A stretch of 64,000 nucleotides of DNA, from assembly GCA_934667095.1 (NCBI GenBank), contig CAKULE010000012.1, forward strand, positions 1 through 64,000. Reading direction: 5' to 3'. Source of the DNA: an uncultured Oscillospiraceae bacterium. GTDB lineage: Bacteria; Bacillota; Clostridia; Oscillospirales; Oscillospiraceae. Below the pieces are notes generated by a model that did no database searches, was not told the DNA's origin, and saw only the letters and a list, made by a program, of their open reading frames with translations. Every line of letters begins with the position of its first letter. Position 1 is the stretch's first letter. Positions 7,197 through 19,101 of the stretch are shown piece by piece. A program made the position numbers and the translations under genes.

Positions 7197-7236
7197 AGAG
7201 CCGTCCGGACGTCCCCGTCCGGGCGGCTCTCTTTTA
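7197..7236. terminator. Bidirectional terminator
   Basis: AGAGCCGTCCGGACG pairs with CGTCCGGGCGGCTCT around TCCC with one G-U-type mismatch, followed by CTTTTAT. It lies between the remnant and the convergent aminotransferase, whose stop codon overlaps its right edge. Confidence 0.8.
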
Positions 7237-8436
7237 TGTTTCGGTGGGCTTCAGGCCGTAGGACTCCGCCAGCTGGCGAAACCGGGGCAGGGACTGCCGC
7301 ACCCGCTCCGTGGGCACGCAGTAGGCGATGCGCACGTAGCCGGGGTAGGCGAAGCTGCCCGTGTCGGGGAACAGAAGGTCCAGCGCCTTGGCCCGCTCGC
7401 TGAAGGCCGCGGCATCCGGCTCCGGCGAGCGCACGAGCAGGTAAAAGGTCCCGTCGGGCTGCACGCACTCGAAGCCCATGGCAGTGAGGTTGTCGTACAG
7501 CAGACCGCGGTTCACCGCATAGATGGTCAGGTCGCTGACCATGCCGTCGCAGGCAGCGGCCACCTGCTGGAACAGGCTGGGGGCGTTGATGTGGCTGGTG
7601 CAGCGGGCCGCCCCGGCCATAGCCTGGTAGACCGCATCGTGGTCCTCCATGGTGGGCGGCACCAACACGTAGCCGATCCGCTCCCCGGGGAGGGAGACCG
7701 CCTTGCTGTAAGAATAGCACACCAGCGTGTTCCCGTAGCAGTGGGGCACCCACGGCACCGTCACCCCGTCGTACACCACCTCCCGGTAGGGCTCATCGGA
7801 GATGAGGTAGATGGGCGCGCCGTACTCGGCGCTCTTGCAGCGGAGCAGCTCGCCCAGCGCCTCCAGATTTTCCTTCGGGTACACCACGCCGCTGGGATTG
7901 TTGGGAGAGTTGATGAGCAGGGCCTTCACCCGTGGGGAGAGGCTCCGCTCAATGGCGTCGATATCCAGCAGGAAGGTGCGGTCCGCCGCCGGGGTCTCAA
8001 TCACCTCGCCGCCGGCCCCTTCGATGAACACCCGGTACTCGGTGAAGTAAGGGGCGATGACCATGAACTGGTCCCCGGGGCAGCACAGCCCCTTCAGGCA
8101 GGCGCACAGGGCGGCCGCCGCCCCGGTGGTGAGGAACAGATCCTCCCCCCGGCAGCCGGCGTCGAACCGGCGGTTCAGCGAGGCGGCGATGGCGTTCCGC
8201 GCCTCTAAGTCGCCGGCGGCGCTGGTATAGGCGTGGATGGAGTCCGCCCGGGGGCCGTCCAGTACCTTCCGGATGGTCTCATTGACAATGGGGGGCGGCG
8301 GCACGCTGGGGTTGCCCAGCGCAAAGTCAAACACATTCTCCGGGCCCACCACAGCGGCCCGCTTCTTTCCGTATTCAAACAGCACCCGCATGGGATTTCC
8401 CTGTGCTCCCAGCCGGCGCATGGCTTCCGATACCAT
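7234..8436 (-). CDS. Pyridoxal-phosphate-dependent class I/II aminotransferase
   Basis: The 400-residue product belongs to the aspartate-aminotransferase fold group. Visible landmarks are the substrate-arm region FALGNPSVPPPP, the cofactor-phosphate segment TTGAAAALCACLKGL, the substrate asparagine in INSPNNPSGVVY, the PLP O3' aspartate/tyrosine segment LISDEPYREVVYDG, and the Schiff-base lysine in CYSYSKAVSLPGERIGY. It most resembles Clostridial enzymes annotated as aspartate aminotransferases, but the amino acid used cannot be read. The start at 8436 was chosen for AAAGGAGCGG upstream, rather than an earlier in-frame ATG. It is transcribed alone from a strong promoter and divergently from the acetyltransferase gene. 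Confidence 0.9.
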   Translation of the reverse strand: MVSEAMRRLGAQGNPMRVLFEYGKKRAAVVGPENVFDFALGNPSVPPPPIVNETIRKVLDGPRADSIHAYTSAAGDLEARNAIAASLNRRFDAGCRGEDLFLTTGAAAALCACLKGLCCPGDQFMVIAPYFTEYRVFIEGAGGEVIETPAADRTFLLDIDAIERSLSPRVKALLINSPNNPSGVVYPKENLEALGELLRCKSAEYGAPIYLISDEPYREVVYDGVTVPWVPHCYGNTLVCYSYSKAVSLPGERIGYVLVPPTMEDHDAVYQAMAGAARCTSHINAPSLFQQVAAACDGMVSDLTIYAVNRGLLYDNLTAMGFECVQPDGTFYLLVRSPEPDAAAFSERAKALDLLFPDTGSFAYPGYVRIAYCVPTERVRQSLPRFRQLAESYGLKPTET

Positions 8437-8486
8437 GAGGTCCGCTCCTTTGATTTGATGCATTAAAGCGCAAGCGCGCTTTGCTT

Positions 8487-8515
8487 ATTATAGTATACTC
8501 CCGCCTGTTTTGCAA
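8487..8515 (-). promoter_or_regulatory. Promoter of the aminotransferase gene
   Basis: On the minus strand TTGCAA (8515-8510), a 17-base spacer and a perfect TATAAT (8492-8487). Confidence 0.8.
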
Positions 8516-8537
8516 GAGATTTTGCTTCACGCGGCAG

Positions 8538-8566
8538 TTGACTTCCCCGCCGGTATCGGGTACTAT
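8538..8566 (+). promoter_or_regulatory. Promoter of the serine acetyltransferase-like gene
   Basis: TTGACT (8538-8543), a 17-base spacer and TACTAT (8561-8566). It lies back to back with the aminotransferase promoter. Confidence 0.7.
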
Positions 8567-8600
8567 GAGAATACTTTTCTGAATCGAGGTTGAACCGACC

Positions 8601-9155
8601 ATGTGGAAGCTCCTTCGCCGCCTACGGCGGCTGTTTCATCCCGAACCGGTGGCCCGCTTCTGGCGCAACCGGGACTATATCGTCCATCCCGCGGGCTGGC
8701 GGCGGAGGCTGGCCCCGCTGTACGTCCACGCCAACCAGAAAATCCTGGACCGACACAATGCCGTGATCCCCTGCACGGAAGAGATTTCCCCCTTCGTGAC
8801 CCCCCACGGGCTGGCAGGCATCTTCATCTCCTATGGGGCCTCCATCGGAGAGGGCTGCACCATCTTCCATCAGGTGACCATCGGCTCCAACACCCTGCCG
8901 GACAGCCGTGGACAGGGCGCACCCACCATCGGCCGCAACGTGTATATCGGCGCTGGGGCCAAGATCATCGGTGCCGTCACCGTTGGGGACAACGCCCGCA
9001 TCGGGGCCAACGCGGTGGTGACCTTCGACGTGCCGGCCAACGCCACCGTGGTGCAGGAGCGGCCCCGGGTCATCCTCCGGGACGAGCCGAAGGACAACAC
9101 CTTCATCCCGTGGGGCGAGTACGCAAAGCAGAAGCGGGAGGAAGCCCGTGTATAA
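8601..9155 (+). CDS. Serine O-acetyltransferase-like hexapeptide-repeat protein
   Basis: The 184-residue protein carries a left-handed beta-helix made of hexapeptide repeats (about residues 70-145): GIFISYGASIGEGCTIFHQV, TIGRNVYIGAGAKIIGAVTV, GDNARIGANAVVTFDV. HQVTIGSN with its histidine and the adjacent GQGAPTIG loop match serine acetyltransferases, which make O-acetylserine for cysteine synthesis. It lacks the long N-terminal helical domain that builds the CysE hexamer and the usual C-terminal tail that binds cysteine synthase, so it resembles the short SAT class. The ribosome site (CGAGGTTG) is weak. No cysteine synthase gene is nearby; another O-acetyl acceptor is possible. Confidence 0.8.
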   Translation: MWKLLRRLRRLFHPEPVARFWRNRDYIVHPAGWRRRLAPLYVHANQKILDRHNAVIPCTEEISPFVTPHGLAGIFISYGASIGEGCTIFHQVTIGSNTLPDSRGQGAPTIGRNVYIGAGAKIIGAVTVGDNARIGANAVVTFDVPANATVVQERPRVILRDEPKDNTFIPWGEYAKQKREEARV

Positions 9156-9159
9156 AATA

Positions 9160-9195
9160 CCCCCCGGCAGCGTTGCTGCCGGGGGGCGTTTTATT
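9160..9195 (+). terminator. Strong rho-independent terminator
   Basis: CCCCCCGGCAGC pairs perfectly with GCTGCCGGGGGG around GTT, followed by CGTTTTATTTT. Confidence 0.9.
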
Positions 9196-9204
9196 TTCGG
9201 CAAA

Positions 9205-9564
9205 TCAGCCCGGGGGCCAGGTCATGTCCCGGCCAGCCAGCACGTGGAAGTGCAGGTGATGGACGGACTGCCCCGCCTGCTCGCCGCAGTTGGACACCAC
9301 GCGGAAGTCGGTGACGCCCAGATTTTTGGTTGTCTTGGAGATGACCTCAAAGCAGTGGGCCACCACGGGGGCGTTGGCCGCAGTGATCTCCCCGCAGGAG
9401 CCGATGTGCTCCTTGGGGATCACCAGAAAGTGCGTGGGCGCCTGGGGGTCGATGTCGTAAAAAGCAAAGACCTGCTCGTCCTCATACACCTTATTGGAGG
9501 GGATCTCCCCCGCCGCGATTTTGCAGAACAGGCAGTCCTTGTCGTGGTTCAGCGCGTCAGACAT
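9205..9564 (-). CDS. HIT-family nucleotide-binding protein
   Basis: The 119-residue product has the N-terminal zinc-type segment CLFCKIAAGEIPS, the nucleotide-pocket residues YEDEQVFAFYDIDPQAPTH with FLVIPKEHIGS, and the histidine triad SVHHLHFHVLAG with the catalytic middle histidine. HIT/HINT proteins hydrolyse nucleoside phosphoramidates such as AMP-lysine. The ATG at 9564 was preferred over earlier starts because AAAGAGGTG lies just upstream and the family start fits. It is the third gene after alaS on the minus strand, with a 13-base gap to the small protein upstream, so it is probably in the same transcript. Confidence 0.92.
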   Translation of the reverse strand: MSDALNHDKDCLFCKIAAGEIPSNKVYEDEQVFAFYDIDPQAPTHFLVIPKEHIGSCGEITAANAPVVAHCFEVISKTTKNLGVTDFRVVSNCGEQAGQSVHHLHFHVLAGRDMTWPPG

Positions 9565-9577
9565 GGTAACACCTCTT

Positions 9578-9864
9578 TCATTCATTCCGCTCGATCCCGA
9601 GCGTTTCGTAATATTCATCGGAAAAATTCAGCACAGACGGGAGCACGCAGATCCCCGGCTCGCCCATGGAGGGCTCCACGCAGAACACCCGCTCATCACC
9701 TGGCAGGAGGATGAAGTGGACCCCGTCGCAGCCCAAACGACCCACATATTCCGCCCCCACGGGGGTGCAGAAATAAGGCTCCTGCGGAACGCCGGGCTCC
9801 ATCAGGCCCACGGCCTCAAAATCGATGGGAAGGGTGCACAGCCGCGCCAGATCCTCCCGGGTGC

Positions 9865-9868
<4 letters not shown>
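9578..9868 (-). CDS. Uncharacterised 96-residue protein coupled to alaS
   Basis: This short protein has no family I recognise. It is acidic, has no signal peptide or membrane segment, and looks like a small alpha/beta fold: LCTLPIDFEAVGLMEPGVPQ, a tyrosine/cysteine-bearing strand PYFCTPVGAEYVGRLGCDG and the hydrophobic strand VHFILLPGDERVFCVEPSMG. Its ATG overlaps the alaS stop codon (ATGA), so it should be translated in step with alanyl-tRNA synthetase, and the HIT gene follows 13 bases later. Position suggests a housekeeping role linked to alaS or nucleotide chemistry, but that is inference. Coding is supported by the overlap, the high-GC third-position pattern and the lack of any better frame. 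Confidence 0.75.
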
Positions 9869-12540
<2,672 letters not shown>

Positions 12541-12566
12541 GGTTGATTCGCTCCTTTTATTTTCAT

Positions 12567-13126
12567 TCATTTGTTCTCTTGTTGGAATTGGGCGCTCAGG
12601 GCGGCCAGTTCGCCCTCCAGAGCCTGATAGAACCGGGCCAGGTGGACACCGTCCGCCAGGGCGTGGTTCACGAAGAGGGACACGGGCAGCTCCCAGCGGC
12701 CCTCCCGCCGGGCATACCGGCCCCAGAAAATGCGGGGATTGCTCTCATCCCGGCCGGGGGCCGGGGCCTTGATCTGCGTATAAGGCAGCCACGGCAGAGC
12801 CGAGACGAACAGGTGGCACAAAGGGTCCCCGTCCTCAGAGAGGGCACCCCGTCGGGCTTCATGGCCGTGTAGGAGGGGGTGCAGTGGTCACACTCCGTCA
12901 CCCTCCCATCGGGCAGGAGTCTGCGACGCAGCTCGGGCACGGCATTGGCCGCCCGGGTCACGGCGTACAGGAAGGCGAGGAAGAATGGCCTGTCCCCTAT
13001 GGCCTCCACAAGGTCCGTCACGTCCACCGGGACGGTGACCCCCATCCACGGGTCGTCCATGGCCCGGAAATGGGCGAACTGCTCCCGACGGGGGTCCGCT
13101 GACATATCCACTTCCCGTCTGTCCAT
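12567..13126 (-). pseudogene. Chloramphenicol acetyltransferase-like gene with internal deletion and frameshift
   Basis: From ATG 13126 (ribosome site AGGAGGTG) the frame gives a typical CAT N-terminal part, MDRREVDMSADPRREQF through PVDVTDL and CTPSYTAMKPDG (about residue 93). At about 12847 homology stops; the C-terminal part, with FVSALPWLPYTQI and the catalytic-histidine motif VNHALADGVHLARF, is in another frame ending at 12567. Compared with the usual 210-220 residues, some 35-40 residues between the two parts are missing, so the lesion is a deletion of roughly 110 bases that also shifted the frame. The active-site histidine survives but no single protein can be made. It sits between the T-box and alaS on the same transcript. 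Confidence 0.8.
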
Positions 13127-13140
13127 GGCACACCTCCTGA

Positions 13141-13375
13141 CAAAAAAATGCTCCGCCCCTACGGTCATAGGGGCGGAGCATATCACTCCACGGTACCACC
13201 CTAATTATCCTCCCGGATGGGAGGCTTCTTAGCTCATCCGGTAACGGGGATGGGCCGTCCCGGTCATCCCGGGCCGCTCAGGAGTGGCCGATCCGCCCGC
13301 CTTGCCGAGGGCTCCCACCGTCCCCTCTCGCTTGTGGCTGCGCGGCGCATCTGGCTCCGTCAGTGCATTTAACTG
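13141..13375 (-). ncRNA. T-box leader, probably alanine-responsive, controlling alaS
   Basis: On the minus strand the highly conserved T-box sequence AGGGTGGTACCGTGG lies at 13202-13188. It is followed by a strong terminator hairpin (ATGCTCCGCCCCTA / TAGGGGCGGAGCAT, 13181-13148) and seven Ts. The 170 bases upstream can form stem I (GAGAGGGGACGG and related GC-rich helices). T-boxes bind uncharged tRNA; pairing of the tRNA end with the T-box bulge favours the antiterminator. A GCC (Ala) triplet at 13288-13286, in GGCCACTCC, is a candidate specifier; the choice rests partly on alaS being the only synthetase downstream. The decayed CAT-like gene lies between leader and alaS. Confidence 0.85.
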
Positions 13376-13383
13376 TTATAGTT

Positions 13384-13407
13384 TATCATGTTTTCCCCCG
13401 GTGTCAA
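13384..13407 (-). promoter_or_regulatory. Probable promoter of the T-box transcript
   Basis: A perfect TTGACA lies at 13407-13402 on the minus strand. The -10 is less clear: AAACTA or AACTAT 17-18 bases downstream, within CATGATAAACTATAAC. Confidence 0.5.
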
Positions 13408-13428
13408 GCCCCAAATGGGCCCGCGGCG

Positions 13429-14280
13429 TCAGGAGATAAAGGTGACCAGCTTCCACACCGGGATGCTCACGATGCCGCCCGCAATGGCGGACAGCGCGTT
13501 GGCGCAGACGCCGTAGGCAAAGGCCCGCTTCTTCGTCCCACCGGTGAAGGTCAGGGCGTACACCGTCCCCTCGATCAGGCTGATGAGCAGCTCCGCCGGC
13601 AGCAGAAGCATAATATAATAGATATGCCCGCCCTCCCGCACTATGGTGAGGGACAGCCAGGCCGTCAGGGCCCCCTGGGTCACCAGATTCACCAGCAAGA
13701 AGGGCTTCCAGTTCTGCTTCAGGGAATAGCCGAAGCCCTTCAGCACCAGCAGCTCGATGGCCAGCGTGACAAGAAAGGTGCAGAGGAACTGAATGGAATA
13801 TGCCACCCACACCGGCGGGGCGGACACCCGCTTTGTGGCCCAGTCCACCGTGACGGAGGACTGCAGGGCCGGCCGGTCCATGGGCTCGGAGATCCAGCTC
13901 TCCCCGGAGGCGGTGACAACAATGATGCGATAGCGGCTGGGCACGCCCAGATAGCGGAAATCGTGAAGGAAGCTTCCGTCCCCGGCGTCCTCACCGGTGA
14001 GGTCCCCGAAAATGGGCGCGCCGCTGGTGCCCTGACTCACACAGGCATGCCAGCCCTCGGGCACGGCGGCCCGGAGCTGCTGCTCCAGCGGGTCCTTCGT
14101 TGCCTTCGGCTGCTCCCGGGGCTCGCCCTCCGCCAGGATATCCAGATAGTACTCCTCCTGCGGGGCGTTCATCACCCGCACCCGGAGGTAGGGCTTCGGC
14201 CCTGTGTCCGCAAAGGCAGGGACGGTCATCAGAAGAATGGCAAGAATCAGCAGAGGCAGGGTGCGCAACGTTCGTTTCAT
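13429..14280 (-). CDS. Exported/membrane protein of unknown function
   Basis: The 283-residue product starts with a signal peptide (LPLLILAILLMTVPAFA, cleaved near residue 24), then has an extracytoplasmic part of about 130 residues and four hydrophobic spans in the C-terminal half, starting with VAYSIQFLCTFLVTLAIELL and ending with ANALSAIAGGIVSIPVWKLV. The topology suggests an outside sensor-like domain on a four-helix membrane anchor. I recognise no catalytic motif; similar proteins occur as uncharacterised proteins in Oscillospiraceae. The ATG has a GGAGGGCG ribosome site. It lies on the same strand as the CNNM/CBS protein gene upstream (60-base gap), with which it may be co-transcribed. 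Confidence 0.75.
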   Translation of the reverse strand: MKRTLRTLPLLILAILLMTVPAFADTGPKPYLRVRVMNAPQEEYYLDILAEGEPREQPKATKDPLEQQLRAAVPEGWHACVSQGTSGAPIFGDLTGEDAGDGSFLHDFRYLGVPSRYRIIVVTASGESWISEPMDRPALQSSVTVDWATKRVSAPPVWVAYSIQFLCTFLVTLAIELLVLKGFGYSLKQNWKPFLLVNLVTQGALTAWLSLTIVREGGHIYYIMLLLPAELLISLIEGTVYALTFTGGTKKRAFAYGVCANALSAIAGGIVSIPVWKLVTFIS

Positions 14281-14340
14281 GGCGTGTCGCCCTCCTTTCG
14301 TTCTATCCGGTCAGACGGAAGAGAACGGGGAAAGGTTCCT

Positions 14341-15597
14341 TCAGCCTTGAGGCACAGGTGCCTCGGCCTTGCGGACCCGGATCTCCAGCACCCGGCGCTG
14401 GGCCACCTTGGTGACGGTGACGTCCAGTCCCTCGGCGGAGAAGCTCTCACCCTCCCGCGGCAAATGGCCCATCTGCTCCAGCACCCAGCCGGAGACGGTC
14501 ACCGCCACGCAGGAGCCCTTGACGGAAAACAGGTCGTACAGCTCGTCCAGATCGGCAGAGCAGTCCACCAGCCAGGAACCGTCCTCCTGCTTCCGGAAGA
14601 GCTCCACCACCTCGTCGTGCTCGTCCCAGATCTCGCCCACCAGGCGCTCCAGAATGTCCTCCAGGGTCACGAGGCCCTCGGTGCCGCCGTACTCGTCCAC
14701 CACGATGGCCATGTGGACCTTGTTCTTCTGGAGGATACGCAGCAGCACCGGCAGGGTGGTGCCCGCGGTGGTATAGATCACCGGGGTGCGCAGCTTGGAG
14801 AGGTCGGACTCCCCTCTGGCCCGGGCGGCGTAGAAGTCCTTTTCATGGATCAGGCCCACAATGTCGTCCACGCTCTCCCGGTAGACGGGGATGCGGGAGT
14901 AACCGCTGCTGACGAACTCGGCGGACAGCTCTTCCATGGTGCAGGTCTCGTCCACAGCGGTGATGTCCACCCGGGGGGTCAGGATGTCCCCGGCGGTGAG
15001 GTCGCTGAAGCCGATGGCGTTGCGGATGAGGTCGCCCTCGTGCTCGTCCAGGCCGCCCTCGTCCTCCGCCTGATCCACCATGCCAACCAGCTCCTCCTCG
15101 GTGATGCCCTGGGCCTGTCCGTGGCGGAAGATCCTGTTCAGCAGCTTCTTCCAGCAGGAGAACAGGAAGTTCAGCGGCGTGAGCACCACCATCAGGCCGT
15201 GGAGCAGGGGCGCAGCGAACATGGCCCACGTCTCCGGGGCCTCCTTGGCGAGGCTCTTGGGGGAGACCTCGCCAAAGATCAGGATCACCACCGTCAGCAC
15301 CACGGTGGAGATGGTGGGGCCCGTCTGGTCGCCGCACAGCTTGACGAAGAGCACGGTGCTCAGGGTGGTGGCGGTGATGTTGACGATGTTGTTGCCGATG
15401 AGGATGGTGGAGAGCAGGCGGTCATACTGCTCCGCCAGCTTCAGCACCTTTTCCGCCCGCCGGTCCCCGTCGTCCGCCCGGGTCTTGAGCCGGATGCGGT
15501 TGAGGGAGGTAAAGGCGGTCTCCGTGGCGGAGAAGTAGGCGGAAAAGGCCACAAGGATGATGATGGCTGCCAGCAGGGTAATACTGGTACTGTCCAT
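14341..15597 (-). CDS. CorC/HlyC-type protein (CNNM domain, CBS pair, transporter-associated domain)
   Basis: The 418-residue protein has an N-terminal DUF21/CNNM membrane domain (residues 1-190, with the family signature FSAYFSATETAFTSLNRIRL and three or four membrane spans), a tandem CBS pair (about 205-330; TPRVDITAVDE, YSRIPVYRESVDDIVGLIHE, MAIVVDEYGGTEGLVTLEDI) and a C-terminal CorC_HlyC domain (about 340-415). Proteins of this build are linked to magnesium or cobalt efflux and are often called hemolysins without proof. Length is usual. No other ion-transport gene is near; it follows the clpB unit on the same strand but after a terminator. Confidence 0.9.
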   Translation of the reverse strand: MDSTSITLLAAIIILVAFSAYFSATETAFTSLNRIRLKTRADDGDRRAEKVLKLAEQYDRLLSTILIGNNIVNITATTLSTVLFVKLCGDQTGPTISTVVLTVVILIFGEVSPKSLAKEAPETWAMFAAPLLHGLMVVLTPLNFLFSCWKKLLNRIFRHGQAQGITEEELVGMVDQAEDEGGLDEHEGDLIRNAIGFSDLTAGDILTPRVDITAVDETCTMEELSAEFVSSGYSRIPVYRESVDDIVGLIHEKDFYAARARGESDLSKLRTPVIYTTAGTTLPVLLRILQKNKVHMAIVVDEYGGTEGLVTLEDILERLVGEIWDEHDEVVELFRKQEDGSWLVDCSADLDELYDLFSVKGSCVAVTVSGWVLEQMGHLPREGESFSAEGLDVTVTKVAQRRVLEIRVRKAEAPVPQG

Positions 15598-15695
15598 AAG
15601 GACGGATCAACTCAGCTTTCTATATAGAATGTTTTGCAGTATACCACGAATCGTGAAAATTTTCAACAGGGATCGGCATTTTCGCTTTGCCGGGT

Positions 15696-15740
15696 AAAAT
15701 AAAGAGCGCCCCGGCCGCAGCTGCGGCCGGGGCGTTCTGT
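15696..15740 (-). terminator. Terminator of clpB
   Basis: A perfect 14-bp palindrome (CGCCCCGGCCGCAG and its complement, 15707-15734) followed on the minus strand by CTCTTTATTTT. Confidence 0.85.
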
Positions 15741-15746
15741 TTTGGT

Positions 15747-18341
<2,595 letters not shown>

Positions 18342-18390
18342 ACTATTCACTCCTCCCGGCCGCATGGGCCGTTCCTTTTATTCTGAGGAT

Positions 18391-18396
18391 AGTATA
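18391..18396 (-). promoter_or_regulatory. clpB: -10 element of clpB
   Basis: TATACT on the minus strand, about 50 bases before the ATG. The -35 17 bases further is poor, which may reflect dependence on the overlapping upstream control region. Confidence 0.5.
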
Positions 18397-18435
18397 CCCC
18401 TTTACTGGGAAAAATCATGAACTCATTGTAAACAA

Positions 18436-18462
18436 TTAGCACTCTCACGCAGAGAGTGCTAA
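18436..18462 (-). promoter_or_regulatory. CIRCE operator (HrcA site) of clpB
   Basis: TTAGCACTC-N9-GAGTGCTAA is an exact match to the CIRCE consensus. It lies 95-121 bases before the clpB ATG and just after the end of the Rrf2 gene, so it can only serve clpB. The HrcA repressor itself is not in the window. Confidence 0.95.
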
Positions 18463-18473
18463 TTTCCTCCGAT

Positions 18474-18884
18474 TTACTTTAGGCTGCGGGCCACCAGATC
18501 GGCCAGCGTGACTCCGTCCACCACTTGAGAGACCGCCCGGTAGATCTCCTGCCACAGTTCCACCGTGGCGCAGTCACTGCAGTGGGGGCAGAAGTCGCCG
18601 TCAGTGGCGCACTCCACCGGGGCCAGATCGCCCTCCAGCGGGCGTAGGATGTCGCCGGCGGTGTAGTCCTCCGGCGCGCGGGTCAGCAGGTAGCCGCCTC
18701 CGGCCCCCCGGACCGACCGCACCAGCCCCGCCCGGGACATGGGAGTCACGATCTGCTCCAGATATTTGTCGCTGATGCCCTGCCGCCGGGCCACGTCCCG
18801 GAGGGACACCGGCCGGCCCTCCTCCTGCTGAGCAAGGTCGATCATCAGGCGCAGGGCATAGCGCCCGCGGGTAGAAATTTTCAT
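18474..18884 (-). CDS. Rrf2-family transcriptional regulator
   Basis: The 136-residue protein has an N-terminal winged helix (MKISTRGRYALRLMIDLAQQ, then VSLRDVARRQGISDKYLEQI and the wing VRSVRGAGGGYLL) characteristic of Rrf2 regulators such as IscR, CymR and NsrR. Cysteines at CATDGDFCPHCSDC (about residues 91-104) could hold an Fe-S cluster, as in IscR and NsrR, but their spacing is not diagnostic. Start 18884 was chosen for AAAGGAGG. CymR/IscR-type members control cysteine or Fe-S supply; no target gene follows, since clpB downstream has its own CIRCE promoter. Confidence 0.88.
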   Translation of the reverse strand: MKISTRGRYALRLMIDLAQQEEGRPVSLRDVARRQGISDKYLEQIVTPMSRAGLVRSVRGAGGGYLLTRAPEDYTAGDILRPLEGDLAPVECATDGDFCPHCSDCATVELWQEIYRAVSQVVDGVTLADLVARSLK

Positions 18885-18913
18885 CGGTCGGCCCTCCTTT
18901 TTCTTTGTTATAT

Positions 18914-18942
18914 AAAATACCACAATTCCGATGGGGATTCAA
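18914..18942 (-). promoter_or_regulatory. Promoter of the Rrf2 regulator
   Basis: On the minus strand TTGAAT (18942-18937), a 17-base spacer and TATTTT (18919-18914). Confidence 0.5.
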
Positions 18943-19016
18943 GGCGTTAGGCGTGAAATTTTTGTTCCGCCTCCTTGCATCTCCAGATTTTAGGGTGTCC
19001 CAGTTTCCCCCATTGA

Positions 19017-19074
19017 TAAGAGGATGGCTCATCCTCTTAACTCCGCCGGGCACGTCCTGCAAAAATTTGCAGGA
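19017..19074 (+). promoter_or_regulatory. Two perfect hairpins in the leader of the S-layer gene
   Basis: TAAGAGGATG-GCT-CATCCTCTTA (19017-19039) and TCCTGCAAA-AA-TTTGCAGGA (19055-19074) lie 28-85 bases before the ATG, directly ahead of the AAAAAGGAGGAAAA ribosome site. Neither has a terminator-like T tract. Stable leader hairpins are known to lengthen mRNA half-life in highly expressed genes, including S-layer genes. Confidence 0.6.
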
Positions 19075-19101
19075 AAAATGTAAAAAGGAGGAAAATTCCA
19101 A

